NCBI RefSeq assembly: GCF_900108555.1
Contig: NZ_FNWV01000004.1
Span: forward strand, 1-64,000
Reading direction: 5' to 3'
DNA length: 64,000 nucleotides
Source of the DNA: Ruminococcus flavefaciens
GTDB taxonomy: Bacteria; Bacillota; Clostridia; Oscillospirales; Ruminococcaceae
The notes under the pieces are model-generated. The model did not search any database. It saw only the letters and a list, made by a program, of their open reading frames with translations, and was not told the origin of the DNA. A program made the position numbers and the translations under genes. Positions 34,552 to 44,051 of this stretch are shown here, in pieces (the first letter of the stretch is position 1; each line of letters begins with the position of its first letter).

Positions 34552-35265
34552 ATGAAAAAGCTTGATTTAGCACAGGAACTCAGTTCAAACGCTTACCCAG
34601 GAAGAGGTATCGTCATCGGTAAGTCCGACTGCGGAAAGTACGCTGTTACTGCATACTTCATCATGGGCAGAAGCGAAAACAGCCGCAACCGCGTTTTCAT
34701 CGAGGAAGGCAAGGGTATCCGCACAGAGGCTTTCGATCCTTCAAAGCTCACTGATCCCCACCTTATCATCTACGCTCCCGTAAGAGTTCTCGGCAATAAG
34801 CTCATCGTTACAAACGGCGATCAGACCGATACTATCTACGAGCTCATGGACAAGCAGCAGACTTTCGAGCAGTCCCTCCGCACACGCGAATTCGAGGACG
34901 ATGCTCCTAACTATACACCTCGTATCTCAGGAATACTCCACTTCGAGGACAAGGGCTTCAACTACGCAATGTCTATCCTCAAGAGTGCAAACGGCAACCC
35001 TGAGTCATGTCAGAGATACACATTCAGTTACACAAATCCTATCGCAGGTGAGGGACACTTCATTCATACATATATGGGTGACGGCAATCCGCTTCCGAGC
35101 TTTGAGGGCGAGCCTAAGCTTGTAGGCATCAGCGGCAGTATCGACCAGTTCACAGATATGCTCTGGAACAACCTCAACGCTGACAACAAGGTATCTCTCT
35201 TTGTTCGCTACGTAAATCTTGAAGATAATACAGAGGAGACTCGTATAATCAACAAGAACAAGTAA
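34552..35265 (+). CDS. purO: IMP cyclohydrolase, PurO type
   Basis: A 237-residue protein of the archaeal-type IMP cyclohydrolase family (PF07826): P-G-R-G-I-V-I-G near 16-23, A-Y-F-I-M-G-R-S-E-N-S-R-N-R near 35-48, L-I-I-Y-A-P near 77-82 and P-R-I-S-G near 121-125. It performs the last ring closure to IMP. Together with the transformylase-only gene at 36424 it replaces the usual bifunctional PurH. Start at 34552 is set by AAAGGAG; the longer frame upstream overlaps the previous gene. Confidence 0.9.
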   Translation: MKKLDLAQELSSNAYPGRGIVIGKSDCGKYAVTAYFIMGRSENSRNRVFIEEGKGIRTEAFDPSKLTDPHLIIYAPVRVLGNKLIVTNGDQTDTIYELMDKQQTFEQSLRTREFEDDAPNYTPRISGILHFEDKGFNYAMSILKSANGNPESCQRYTFSYTNPIAGEGHFIHTYMGDGNPLPSFEGEPKLVGISGSIDQFTDMLWNNLNADNKVSLFVRYVNLEDNTEETRIINKNK

Positions 35266-35310
35266 TATTTTATCTGTTGATTATTCACGCCGTAAACATC
35301 TTGAATAATT

Positions 35311-35781
35311 ATGAAGATATCATTTGATCTTGACGAGACTCTTTTCGTAAATCCTGCGGAAGTCCCCACAGAGCCCGATCTGAAATTCCCGTATAACAAA
35401 ATATACAAGGACAAGCTCAGAAAAGGTGCTGCGGAGCTTCTAAAATGGATAAACGACTTTGATACAGAGCTTTGGATATACACCACCTCAAACAGGACAG
35501 ACAGGTATATCCGCGGTATTTTCAAGCACTACGGCATAAGGATAGACAGTATAGTCAACGCCGTCCGTCACGAAAAGGAAGTTGCACGAGGAAGAGCAAA
35601 CTTCCCTTCAAAATATCCATCTGTTTACCGTATCGACCTTCATGTGGACGATGAAAAGTCCGTCTATGAAAACGGTATCGCATACGGTTTCAGAGTGTAT
35701 CATATCACCAACGATGATACTGACTGGGCGGACAATATCCGCAAAGAGCTTGAAAGAATAAAAAGAAATCAGGACAGTTAA
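35311..35781 (+). CDS. Small HAD-like phosphatase
   Basis: A 156-residue cap-less haloacid dehalogenase fold. Motif I reads F-D-L-D-E-T-L-F (5-12, with Glu where Gly is usual), motif II Y-T-T-S-N-R near 56-61, and a late Asp pair in L-H-V-D-D-E-K-S near 113-120. It resembles small nucleotidase or 5'-phosphatase-type HADs; substrate unknown. Weak ribosome site (no clear AGGAGG before the ATG), so low expression or coupled translation is likely. Confidence 0.75.
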   Translation: MKISFDLDETLFVNPAEVPTEPDLKFPYNKIYKDKLRKGAAELLKWINDFDTELWIYTTSNRTDRYIRGIFKHYGIRIDSIVNAVRHEKEVARGRANFPSKYPSVYRIDLHVDDEKSVYENGIAYGFRVYHITNDDTDWADNIRKELERIKRNQDS

Positions 35782-35820
35782 CTGAGCCGTATAGCGGCTA
35801 TATTAGGGGAAAGTGATAAA

Positions 35821-36333
35821 ATGAATGTAGTTACTATAGACTGCCCTCACTGCGGTGCGGCAGTTGAACGTAAAAAAGATGAATACTTCGGAGTCTGCCC
35901 TTACTGCGGCTGCGAGGTATGCTTTGATGAAGCAAAAGCCGAAGCTGAGGTAGTGGGCTTACGGGATAAAGTAAGCGACCTGGACAAGCATCTCAATGCT
36001 GAAAAGCAGTATAAGCATCAGCTTGCAGCATGGGAGAAAAAACGCAATAGGCTGTACCTTATCACAGGTGCAATGTCCTTTGTGGGTTTCTTATGTGCGG
36101 TACTTAGCAGTGACACGGAAGACGCTTACATTGCTATAGGAGTTACGCTCATACTGGCTGCTCTTTTCGGTCTGCTTATCATTTCTCTTCTCAGATGTGC
36201 GGACTACCCCAAGCCTATTGACGCAAATACACCTAAAAAAGGCAGCTTCATAAAGGTATTCGGTACAGGATTTATTATCCTTTGCGGAACAGCTTTTCTT
36301 TCCGCGATCATATACGCTATATTCACTGCCTGA
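35821..36333 (+). CDS. Zinc-ribbon membrane protein
   Basis: A 170-residue protein. The N-terminus has a zinc ribbon (C-P-H-C-G at 8-12 and C-P-Y-C-G-C near 26-31), a coiled coil follows (about 40-75), then two pairs of hydrophobic helices (about 82-125 and 140-168). Function unknown. It could be a small regulator or chaperone at the membrane. AGGGGAAAG ribosome site; placed in the purine run. Confidence 0.7.
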   Translation: MNVVTIDCPHCGAAVERKKDEYFGVCPYCGCEVCFDEAKAEAEVVGLRDKVSDLDKHLNAEKQYKHQLAAWEKKRNRLYLITGAMSFVGFLCAVLSSDTEDAYIAIGVTLILAALFGLLIISLLRCADYPKPIDANTPKKGSFIKVFGTGFIILCGTAFLSAIIYAIFTA

Positions 36334-36423
36334 TATTTTGATTTTTCTATATAAAGCCTTTGTGCTGAATAATTATACATAAAGCATTATTAATTATGAA
36401 TTAATATAAGGAGGACATTTACC

Positions 36424-37605
36424 ATGTCAAATGAAATGCAGTTAAAATACGGCTGTAACCCAAATCAGAAGCCATCAAGAGTTTATATGGCAGACGGCAG
36501 CGAGCTCCCTATCGAAGTGCTCTGCGGCAAGCCCGGCTATATCAATCTTCTTGACGCTTTCAACGGCTGGCAGCTCGTTAAGGAGCTCAAGGCTGCTACA
36601 GGTATGTGCGCAGCAACTTCTTTCAAGCACGTATCTCCGGCAGGTGCTGCTATCGGCAGACCTCTCAGCGATGATCTGAAGAAGATCTACTGGGTAGACG
36701 ATCTCGGCGAGCTCACTCCCCTTGCAAGTGCTTATGCAAGAGCAAGAGGTGCTGACAGAATGTCCTCTTACGGCGATTTCATCGCTCTTTCCGACAAGGT
36801 AGACGTATGCACAGCCAAGATGATACAGCGCGAGGTATCAGACGGCGTTATCGCTCCTGACTATGATCCCGAGGCTCTTGAGATACTCAAGTCAAAGAGA
36901 AAGGGTACATACTGCATACTCAAAATGGACGAGAACTACAAGCCTGCTCCGATCGAGACAAAGCAGGTATACGGCGTATCCTTCGAGCAGGGACGCAATG
37001 AGCTTGACATCAACCGTGAGCTCCTCGCTAATGTAGTTACCGAGAACAAGGATATCCCCGATGACAAGAAGGACGATCTCCTTATCTCTCTCATCACACT
37101 TAAATATACACAGTCAAACTCTGTTTGCTACGTAAAGGACGGTCAGGCTATCGGTATCGGTGCAGGTCAGCAGTCACGTATCCACTGCACAAGACTTGCA
37201 GGTCAGAAGGCTGACAACTGGTGGCTGAGACAGTCTCCACAGGTAATGGGACTCCAGTTCGTTGATGATATCCGCCGTGCAGACCGCGACAACGCTATCG
37301 ACGTTTACATCGGCGATGAGTACGAGGACGTTCTCCGCGAGGGCGAGTGGCAGCGTATCTTCAAGGTAAAGCCTGCTGTATTCACAAGAGAAGAAAAGAA
37401 AGCTTGGCTCGCTAAGAATACAGGCGTATGCCTCGGTTCAGATGCTTTCTTCCCATTCGGTGACAACATCGAAAGAGCTAAGAAGTCAGGCGTTGAGTAT
37501 ATCGCAGAGCCGGGTGGTTCTATCCGTGATGATAACGTTATCGAGACCTGCAACAAGTACAATATCGCTATGGCGTTCACAGGTATCCGCCTTTTCCACC
37601 ACTGA
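36424..37605 (+). CDS. purH: AICAR transformylase, stand-alone PurH domain
   Basis: A 393-residue enzyme that formylates AICAR, step 9. It contains only the transformylase part of PurH: L-K-Y-G-C-N-P-N-Q-K-P near 7-17, S-F-K-H-V-S-P-A-G-A-A near 66-76 (catalytic K-H pair) and S-D-A-F-F-P-F-G-D-N near 340-349. The N-terminal methylglyoxal-synthase-like IMP cyclohydrolase domain of normal PurH (about 200 residues) is absent; purO at 34552 supplies that activity. AAGGAGG ribosome site. Followed by a hairpin. Confidence 0.95.
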   Translation: MSNEMQLKYGCNPNQKPSRVYMADGSELPIEVLCGKPGYINLLDAFNGWQLVKELKAATGMCAATSFKHVSPAGAAIGRPLSDDLKKIYWVDDLGELTPLASAYARARGADRMSSYGDFIALSDKVDVCTAKMIQREVSDGVIAPDYDPEALEILKSKRKGTYCILKMDENYKPAPIETKQVYGVSFEQGRNELDINRELLANVVTENKDIPDDKKDDLLISLITLKYTQSNSVCYVKDGQAIGIGAGQQSRIHCTRLAGQKADNWWLRQSPQVMGLQFVDDIRRADRDNAIDVYIGDEYEDVLREGEWQRIFKVKPAVFTREEKKAWLAKNTGVCLGSDAFFPFGDNIERAKKSGVEYIAEPGGSIRDDNVIETCNKYNIAMAFTGIRLFHH

Positions 37606-37617
37606 TATAAAATGCTC

Positions 37618-37646
37618 AGGCTGCGGTCAACATCTGACCGCAGCCT
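37618..37646 (+). terminator. Hairpin after purH
   Basis: AGGCTGCGGTCA, loop ACATC, TGACCGCAGCCT, then TTGTATTAT. The T run is interrupted, so termination may be partial. The next lipoprotein gene starts 20 bases on. Confidence 0.6.
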
Positions 37647-37666
37647 TGTATTATGGAGATATACAT

Positions 37667-38272
37667 ATGAAAAAACTTCATTTCACAGCTGTTATCGCAG
37701 CTGCTTTAATGGCAGTATCACTTTGCAGCTGCCTTGATAAAAAGAACGATACCTCAGATACTAACGCTTCGGCAGCTTCCGAAGCCTCAACTGAGGGAAC
37801 AACTTCTGCTCCGCCTGTTCCCATGTCACCTGTGATCGAAAATACAGAGTATAAAAACGGCAACTACAAAAGCCACTCTTTCTCAATGTATGCCGAACCG
37901 AATATATGGAAGTATGACAGCTCTGAGACTGTTACTGAGGGCGGAGCTATGCCCTGCGACCTGAAAATGGTCACTGACAGGGATTTCACCACCTGCGGCT
38001 TAAAGATCTATGTTGCTGAGAACACGGACGGCAAATCCGCTCAGGAAGCCATAAGCTCCGAAAACAATGATAATATCATTTTCACAGGTACAACTGCTAC
38101 TGCAAAATGTACCTTCTATTACTATGAATGGGCTGCAAACGATGATCTGCATTGCAGGTCTTATCTTGCGGACTTCGGCGGCAAATACCTTTGCGTCTAT
38201 GCAGAGAGCACCAATTTCGGCTACGTAGAAGGCAAAATAACCGAGATACTCTCAAGCATAAGAGAAAACTGA
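37667..38272 (+). CDS. Small lipoprotein, unknown
   Basis: A 201-residue lipoprotein. Signal peptide with lipobox S-L-C-S-C (Cys at about 20), Ser/Thr/Ala-rich tether to about 55, then one small domain (Y-K-S-H-S-F-S-M-Y-A-E-P to the end) of alternating strands, reminiscent of PsbP/Mog1-like folds (fold call is inference). Similar organisation to the lipoprotein at 41603. Start 37667 because the signal peptide begins there with TGGAGA upstream. Function unknown. Confidence 0.7.
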   Translation: MKKLHFTAVIAAALMAVSLCSCLDKKNDTSDTNASAASEASTEGTTSAPPVPMSPVIENTEYKNGNYKSHSFSMYAEPNIWKYDSSETVTEGGAMPCDLKMVTDRDFTTCGLKIYVAENTDGKSAQEAISSENNDNIIFTGTTATAKCTFYYYEWAANDDLHCRSYLADFGGKYLCVYAESTNFGYVEGKITEILSSIREN

Positions 38273-38380
38273 CATCGTGCCGCTATTTCACCATATCTCC
38301 TGATATCGTACCGTCAGACGAATTTTCTCGAAGCTATGAAAAAAACAGATATTTATGCGATATTTTTTTCTTTTCGTCTG

Positions 38381-38409
38381 TTGCTATTTTCAGAATTATG
38401 TGATATAAT
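38381..38409 (+). promoter_or_regulatory. Promoter upstream of the small membrane-protein pair
   Basis: TTGCTA (38381-38386), 17-base spacer, TATAAT (38404-38409), about 60 bases before the start at 38470. A fresh transcription start inside the purine run. Confidence 0.65.
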
Positions 38410-38469
38410 GTTATATAATGCGATAATTGCGCAGCAATACTGATATTTTCAGAAAAAAGGGGGATATAT

Positions 38470-38991
38470 ATGAGCAGCAATTATAATTCTATCTCACTAA
38501 AGAAACTATACATAACCGCAGCCGCTTTCACCATATTTTACATTATCATCTCTGTTATCGCTTATCTGACTTCGGGGCCTGTTTTCAATGCTCTCCTAAG
38601 CGATTCCATCAAGGATAATCACCCCGATATAGGTATGTCAGGCAAATGCAAAGCACTGCTGTGTGCGCTTCAGATAGTATGGCTGCCGTTTCTGATCTAT
38701 ATATTCAGCTGCATGGGCTGGGCTTTCTCGGCAAAACGATGCAAGCGAACGCTTAAAGTTGCCCCTGCCCTATGGCTTATAGGTTTTATCATAGAGCACG
38801 TTATGGCTCTGTTCATATCACATACTTCAATGGCTGAAAGCCATGTTTCGGGTCGCTGGCTGATACAGCGAACAGAATACGTGACATTCTTCTTCAGTAT
38901 ACTCCTTGTGGGCGCACTGGTGCTTATATGCACAGCTGCTGCACTCGGTATAGACGAGGACCGTCACGTTAAGCATTTAAAATACAAATAA
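38470..38991 (+). CDS. Small polytopic membrane protein A
   Basis: A 173-residue protein with four hydrophobic helices (about 10-35, 60-85, 95-115, 135-160). Family not recognised. It is the same length and topology as the next gene's product, from which it is 11 bases away, so the two may be diverged duplicates forming a complex. AAAGGGGG ribosome site. Confidence 0.6.
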   Translation: MSSNYNSISLKKLYITAAAFTIFYIIISVIAYLTSGPVFNALLSDSIKDNHPDIGMSGKCKALLCALQIVWLPFLIYIFSCMGWAFSAKRCKRTLKVAPALWLIGFIIEHVMALFISHTSMAESHVSGRWLIQRTEYVTFFFSILLVGALVLICTAAALGIDEDRHVKHLKYK

Positions 38992-39002
38992 GGAGCATAA
39001 AA

Positions 39003-39524
39003 ATGCAGAAATCAAACACACTAAAGATCACATTACTTACTTCAGCTTTATTTTGTATTATCAAACTCGCTCTCGACATATTTTTCATAATGTATAATCA
39101 TCTCTCACTGTATACGGCTCTTTTCGGAGAGACCGTAAAAAGTGAGACTCTTCCTGCCAATATCAAGTTCGGACTTATGCTGGAAGCCCTTATCGTTTCC
39201 GCACCTATATGCGTACTGGCTTCAATAAACTGTGCATACAAGGATCTCAAGAAAAAACGAGGCATAATCACCATTGTCCTTGCAGTATTACTTTTCCTTA
39301 CAGATTACGGCTGCTCAATGCTGGTAAACCGTATCATACGCAACAATATCAAGGAAAAATACGGCAAAGACATCATGGACATCGTAACACAGGTAAACTC
39401 ATTAAGAGGCTTGTCAGGTTTCCTGGTTTGTGCTGCATTCGTTATGGTATGCTGCTGTGCCTCAATAGAGATATACGGAGGAAATCTTGCAGAAAGCAGG
39501 AAATTAGAGGAGAAAAGTGCATAA
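39003..39524 (+). CDS. Small polytopic membrane protein B
   Basis: A 173-residue protein with four hydrophobic helices (about 8-30, 57-78, 85-105, 138-160). Family not recognised. Same length and topology as the preceding gene's product. AAGGAG ribosome site. The stretch after it (39525-39645) is AT-rich with TATAAT-like sequences but no clear -35. Confidence 0.6.
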   Translation: MQKSNTLKITLLTSALFCIIKLALDIFFIMYNHLSLYTALFGETVKSETLPANIKFGLMLEALIVSAPICVLASINCAYKDLKKKRGIITIVLAVLLFLTDYGCSMLVNRIIRNNIKEKYGKDIMDIVTQVNSLRGLSGFLVCAAFVMVCCCASIEIYGGNLAESRKLEEKSA

Positions 39525-39645
39525 ACGTGCATTTTTCGGCGTTTTTAACATAAAAATACGCTTTTAGCGAATGAGCAGAAGGGGTTCTGTGCCGTTCGTT
39601 ATAATATAATGATATAAGGGAAAAATCAAAAGGGGAAATTTGACT

Positions 39646-40644
39646 ATGAAAAAAATTATTATCATTCTGTCATCTATTGTGCTCATTCTGGTCGCATCGT
39701 TGTTCGGTGCATACTTATACATCACTCACCCGTCCGAGGAGCATGAACTTAAAAACTTCAGCTTTAAATTGCCTGACGGCTTCGAGTGCATCGACTATAC
39801 AGTCAATTATTCGGGAACTTACAAATTTTGGGGCGAGACAATATTCATTAGAGACATAGATACAAACTGCGATCTCGAAACGGTAAAAGATTACGTTTAC
39901 CGAATCAGTGAAGACGTAAAGTTTGAAAAGCTCGAAGGATACCCGTATGATGGCTATTACTGTACAGCAAAGCCCGTTTTTGGGGACGAAAATGATGAAA
40001 AGAGCTTACAGATCGGGTACATTCTCGGAACAGATACAAACTATTTTAATATATACTGCGATTGCACTCCGTTAAAGGCAAAGATCATAAAACCTGTACT
40101 TGCAAAGATCGCAAAAACTGTAAAATACACCTCTGATTTCCGCCTCGCGGACAAGCCAGATGTGTATGACTGTGAGTATTTAAGCGTATACACAGGCTCA
40201 AAATACTATTGCTATGAACATGAAACTTATTCATCTGCAAAATCCGATTACATACTCTATTTAGATGAAAGATATGCTAATACAGACGATTTTCATAAAA
40301 TAAATTATCCGTTTCTTGAAATAAAGGTCTACGATAATGGCAAATCACCTGTTGACCTTGCAGATGATGTATATAACGGTTTCCTTGAAACAGAGGATTC
40401 AGTAAAAGATACCCGTCCCGACGGATTCTACGATGAGGTGACGAGAGATCAGCTGGATATGTTCGGCTTAAAATGCGAGCTCGTCCACTCTGTAATGGAT
40501 AAATATAATTGCTTCGATTATTATTTTTTCAACAATGGTAAATATACCTACCGTATTGAAGCATCATACTGCAAAGACATTGACGAAGCTGACGTAAAAG
40601 AAATGCTTGACGGCATAACAATAAAGGAAACGGTGCAGAAATGA
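39646..40644 (+). CDS. Membrane-anchored exported protein, paralogue 1
   Basis: A 332-residue protein: one N-terminal hydrophobic anchor (about 5-25) without a lipobox Cys, then an exported two-part domain. Shared with the next gene are T-H-P-S-x-E at the start of the exported part, N-F-S-F-K-x-P-x-G-F, K-Y-T-S-D-F-R-x-A-D and the C-terminal E-M-L-D-G-I-T-I-K. ATG 39646 is preferred to a TTG two codons earlier. It overlaps the next gene by 4 bases. Function unknown. Confidence 0.65.
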   Translation: MKKIIIILSSIVLILVASLFGAYLYITHPSEEHELKNFSFKLPDGFECIDYTVNYSGTYKFWGETIFIRDIDTNCDLETVKDYVYRISEDVKFEKLEGYPYDGYYCTAKPVFGDENDEKSLQIGYILGTDTNYFNIYCDCTPLKAKIIKPVLAKIAKTVKYTSDFRLADKPDVYDCEYLSVYTGSKYYCYEHETYSSAKSDYILYLDERYANTDDFHKINYPFLEIKVYDNGKSPVDLADDVYNGFLETEDSVKDTRPDGFYDEVTRDQLDMFGLKCELVHSVMDKYNCFDYYFFNNGKYTYRIEASYCKDIDEADVKEMLDGITIKETVQK

Positions 40645-41588
40645 AAAAAATAATTATAACGCTCTCATCTATCCTTGTTCTTGCAGCAGCAGGTTCTATA
40701 GGATATACATACTATATGACTCACCCTTCGGTAGAGTACAAAACCGACAATTTCAGCTTTAAAGTACCGAAAGGCTTTAAGCTTTTGGATGATGATGAAC
40801 TCGGACTATATGATATGATGTTCAGCGGTCCTTTTCACAGCCGAATATATTTCGATGACTGTACCTATAACTGTACAGTAAAAGCTTACACAGAAAGTTC
40901 CGAAGACAAGGCAAAGGCTTTTGATATTGGTTCAGGGCTTGAATGTTATTCAGAGCATACCACAAATACTAAGTCAGAACCGCTGATACAATATGTTGCA
41001 GGAACTGATACCCGCTTTTTAGATGTAAAGACCAGCTGTTCTGCCATAAAAGGATTCCTTTCAGAAAAGGCTATAAAGAATATCATGAAGACGGTAAAGT
41101 ACACCTCGGATTTCAGAATTGCTGATCTTCCCGAAGAATACGACTATCCCTACTTCAGCATAAAGACAGGTCATAAATATTTCGCCGCAGATAATGAGAT
41201 AAACAATGATAAATCTCTGATTGATATCAAGATAAGATATACCGAGGGAGATGATTATTTCAACTCTTCCTACCCAGCAGTATTTTTGTCTGTGTCTGAG
41301 TCAGGCAAAACAGATCCTCCGTCCGAAATGCTTGACAAACGATATGAAAAATTTAAAAGCGACAGTGAATATTTTTTTGATCCTGTACGTGGTCAAAAAG
41401 AACTTTTCGGAATTAAATGTGAGTATCTCTGCTTTAAACAAAATTTTGGTGAAGATGGAGATATAATAAAGTACGAGCAATATGGCTTTGTCAAAGGCGA
41501 TAAGAATTACCTTATCACTGCCGAGGGCTTGATAGACAAGGACGAATCAGCCATAAGCGAAATGCTTGACGGCATAACGATAAAATAA
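40641..41588 (+). CDS. Membrane-anchored exported protein, paralogue 2
   Basis: A 315-residue tandem duplicate of the preceding gene, overlapping it by 4 bases (ATGA). N-terminal anchor, then N-F-S-F-K-V-P-K-G-F, V-K-Y-T-S-D-F-R-I-A-D and the C-terminal E-M-L-D-G-I-T-I-K shared with its twin. The middles have diverged strongly, which points to an old duplication or different targets. Function unknown. Confidence 0.65.
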   Translation: MKKIIITLSSILVLAAAGSIGYTYYMTHPSVEYKTDNFSFKVPKGFKLLDDDELGLYDMMFSGPFHSRIYFDDCTYNCTVKAYTESSEDKAKAFDIGSGLECYSEHTTNTKSEPLIQYVAGTDTRFLDVKTSCSAIKGFLSEKAIKNIMKTVKYTSDFRIADLPEEYDYPYFSIKTGHKYFAADNEINNDKSLIDIKIRYTEGDDYFNSSYPAVFLSVSESGKTDPPSEMLDKRYEKFKSDSEYFFDPVRGQKELFGIKCEYLCFKQNFGEDGDIIKYEQYGFVKGDKNYLITAEGLIDKDESAISEMLDGITIK

Positions 41589-41602
41589 AACTCGGAGGGG
41601 AC

Positions 41603-42730
41603 ATGAGAAAAAAACTTTTTATTACTTCATTATTCTGCTCAGCTCTTTTGCTTTGCAGCTGCGGACCTTCATCTCTTATCGAAGAGAAGGATACAGAAAC
41701 GGATACCACCGTAAATACAACAGAAGCATCTGCTGCGGATAATGAAGATACGAAAGAAAATATAACTGAAAACAGTGATTTTGAATATGTTCCCATGTCA
41801 GAACCCGACCTGAACATCAGCCTCGACGAAGATGAATTCCGCATCTCTTATTTCAGTATGAAGCTCCCTGTCGATAAAATGCGTATGCTCGATGAGGAAG
41901 AAAAAAGCAATGTGGACCCACGTGACACATACAGTTCCATTTTCATTCCTGACGGCGAATACGCAGAAGCTGACGGCAATGCTCTTGCAGCTGTCGAATG
42001 TTCAGGAAAACAGCTGCATATTCATTCATCTGACCTGTTTGAAGGCGATCTCGAGAGTATGAAGTTCACGGCAGCCGACGCAAACGGCGGTATTATCACC
42101 GTTAACGGTCTTGATGCCTATGAGATAACAGGCATCAGCAAAAATGACAGCTCTGTAGAGTTTGTAAATTACAAAATAAGCAGTCCTGATGGCTGTTTCA
42201 TAAGTATAATGTTACAGGCTTCAAACGAAAAAGGCAGAGAATGGCTGGAAATAGTCAAGGAAAGTATTCTCGGAAGCATTGCCGCTGACGAACCTGCTTA
42301 TGAGTCCAAGACCTTTTCGTGCCCATATTTCAGAATATCCGAAAGTGGGAACTGGTATATCGGTTCTGAAATTGCGCCTGATGACAGAGGACTTTACTGG
42401 GTAAGCTTCTACAATAAAGATACTCTTGCAAGCGGAACATCTTATACCGCATTTGATGCAAATATATCTGATACTACCATAAAAAAAGAAGTCAAAGAAG
42501 TACTTGAAGACATAGAAAAAGAAGATATTCTCGCAAACGAAGAAACCGAATTCAGAGGTCATAAGGCAAGGTATGTAAAGGTAAATAATCCTGCCACATA
42601 CTTTGAATATGTATTCTATGAACTTGATGACTGTATTGCCTGTATCTTCACCAATCTGTCAAAGGATAACTACGATCAGCTCAAAGCGGAGTCTGATGAG
42701 CTTGTTGAGCAGTTAATTTTAAATGAATAA
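41603..42730 (+). CDS. Lipoprotein, unknown
   Basis: A 375-residue lipoprotein: signal peptide with lipobox L-L-L-C-S-C (Cys at about 20), an acidic Thr/Glu/Asn tether to about 65, and an exported part with two similar halves (I-S-Y-F-S-M-K-L-P and S-C-P-Y-F-R-I-S). CGGAGGGG ribosome site. It follows the tandem paralogues by 14 bases and, like them, ends in a short helical E-x-x-E-Q-L-I-L segment. Function unknown. Confidence 0.65.
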   Translation: MRKKLFITSLFCSALLLCSCGPSSLIEEKDTETDTTVNTTEASAADNEDTKENITENSDFEYVPMSEPDLNISLDEDEFRISYFSMKLPVDKMRMLDEEEKSNVDPRDTYSSIFIPDGEYAEADGNALAAVECSGKQLHIHSSDLFEGDLESMKFTAADANGGIITVNGLDAYEITGISKNDSSVEFVNYKISSPDGCFISIMLQASNEKGREWLEIVKESILGSIAADEPAYESKTFSCPYFRISESGNWYIGSEIAPDDRGLYWVSFYNKDTLASGTSYTAFDANISDTTIKKEVKEVLEDIEKEDILANEETEFRGHKARYVKVNNPATYFEYVFYELDDCIACIFTNLSKDNYDQLKAESDELVEQLILNE

Positions 42731-42754
42731 ATATCCCCAAGGAGGAATTTCCCA

Positions 42755-44041
42755 ATGAAGAACGTATTAGTAGTAGGCGGCGGCGGACGCGAACACGCTA
42801 TTATAATGAAACTGGCTGAGAGCCCTAAGGTAGGCAAGATCTACTGCACTCCCGGAAACGGCGGTATATCCAAGTATGCTGAATGTTTCAATGTAGGTGC
42901 AACAGATGTTGACGGAGTAGTTGCTCTTGCAAAACAGCTCAAGCCCGATATGGTAGTAGTTGCTCCTGATGATCCCCTCGTACTTGGTATGGTAGACGCT
43001 TTGCAGAAAGAGGGCTTCATGACATTCGGTCCTAAAGCTAATGCCGCTATTATAGAAGGCTCTAAGGTATTCTCCAAAGAGCTTATGAAGAAGTACAATA
43101 TCCCTACAGCTTTCTACGAGGTATTCACAGAGTCCGATAAGGCTATCGCTTACCTCAAGGAGCAGAATAGCTACCCTGCTGTTATCAAGGCTGACGGTCT
43201 TGCTCTCGGCAAGGGCGTTATCATCGCTCAGAATGAGGAAGAAGCTGTTGCTGCTGTACACGAGATGATCGACGAGCTCAAATTCGGCAAGAGCTCCGCA
43301 CGTATAGTTATCGAGGAATTCCTCACAGGTCCTGAGGTATCTGTCCTCAGCTTCACTGACGGAAAAACTTTAGTTCCTATGATATCCTCTATGGATCACA
43401 AACGCGCTCTTGACGGAGATCAGGGACTTAACACAGGCGGTATGGGTACTGTTTCACCTAACCCATGCTACACTGAGGATATTGCTAAGGAATGTATGGA
43501 AAAGATATTCATTCCTACTATGAACGCTATGAACGCTGAGGGACGCACTTTTGAAGGCTGTCTCTACTTCGGACTTATGATAACTCCCAAGGGACCAAAG
43601 GTAATTGAATACAACTGCCGTTTCGGTGATCCCGAAACTCAGGTAGTACTTCCTATGCTTGACGCTGACCTCTATGAGATATTCGAGGCTATTTACAACC
43701 ACGAACTGGACAAGGTGGACATAAAGTGGCATAAGGGAAGCTGTGCCTGCGTTATCATGGCAAGCGGCGGCTACCCCGAAAGCTATCCTAAGGGCATAGT
43801 TATGAACGGCTTTGACGATAAAGGTCAGGTCGAGGGCTGTTTCGTTTATCATGCAGGTACTAAGCTCAGTGAAAACGGCGAATTTCTTACAAACGGTGGT
43901 CGTGTCATAGGCGTTACCGCAAAGGGCGATACTCTTCAGGCTGCACTTGATAAGGCTTATGAGGGTGTATCAAAGATAAGCTTTGAGGGGGCTCATTTCC
44001 GAAAAGATATCGGTCAGAGAGCTCTGAAGGCTCTCAGCTAA
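42755..44041 (+). CDS. purD: GAR synthetase PurD
   Basis: A 428-residue ATP-grasp ligase that joins phosphoribosylamine and glycine, step 2. Clear are the N-terminal V-V-G-G-G-G-R-E-H-A (6-15), P-G-N-G-G-I (33-38), K-A-D-G-L-A-L-G-K-G-V near 146-156, S-M-D-H-K-R-A near 212-218 and N-C-R-F-G-D-P-E-T-Q near 287-296. Full length. AAGGAGG ribosome site. Last recognisable purine gene of the run; it lies 11 bases before a membrane-protein gene and the terminator at 44775. Confidence 0.97.
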   Translation: MKNVLVVGGGGREHAIIMKLAESPKVGKIYCTPGNGGISKYAECFNVGATDVDGVVALAKQLKPDMVVVAPDDPLVLGMVDALQKEGFMTFGPKANAAIIEGSKVFSKELMKKYNIPTAFYEVFTESDKAIAYLKEQNSYPAVIKADGLALGKGVIIAQNEEEAVAAVHEMIDELKFGKSSARIVIEEFLTGPEVSVLSFTDGKTLVPMISSMDHKRALDGDQGLNTGGMGTVSPNPCYTEDIAKECMEKIFIPTMNAMNAEGRTFEGCLYFGLMITPKGPKVIEYNCRFGDPETQVVLPMLDADLYEIFEAIYNHELDKVDIKWHKGSCACVIMASGGYPESYPKGIVMNGFDDKGQVEGCFVYHAGTKLSENGEFLTNGGRVIGVTAKGDTLQAALDKAYEGVSKISFEGAHFRKDIGQRALKALS

Positions 44042-44051
44042 GGAGCATATC

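Noticed and set aside
42767-43261. 164-codon antisense frame inside purD
   Set aside because: It lies wholly within a conserved gene, lacks a ribosome site and shows no family features.
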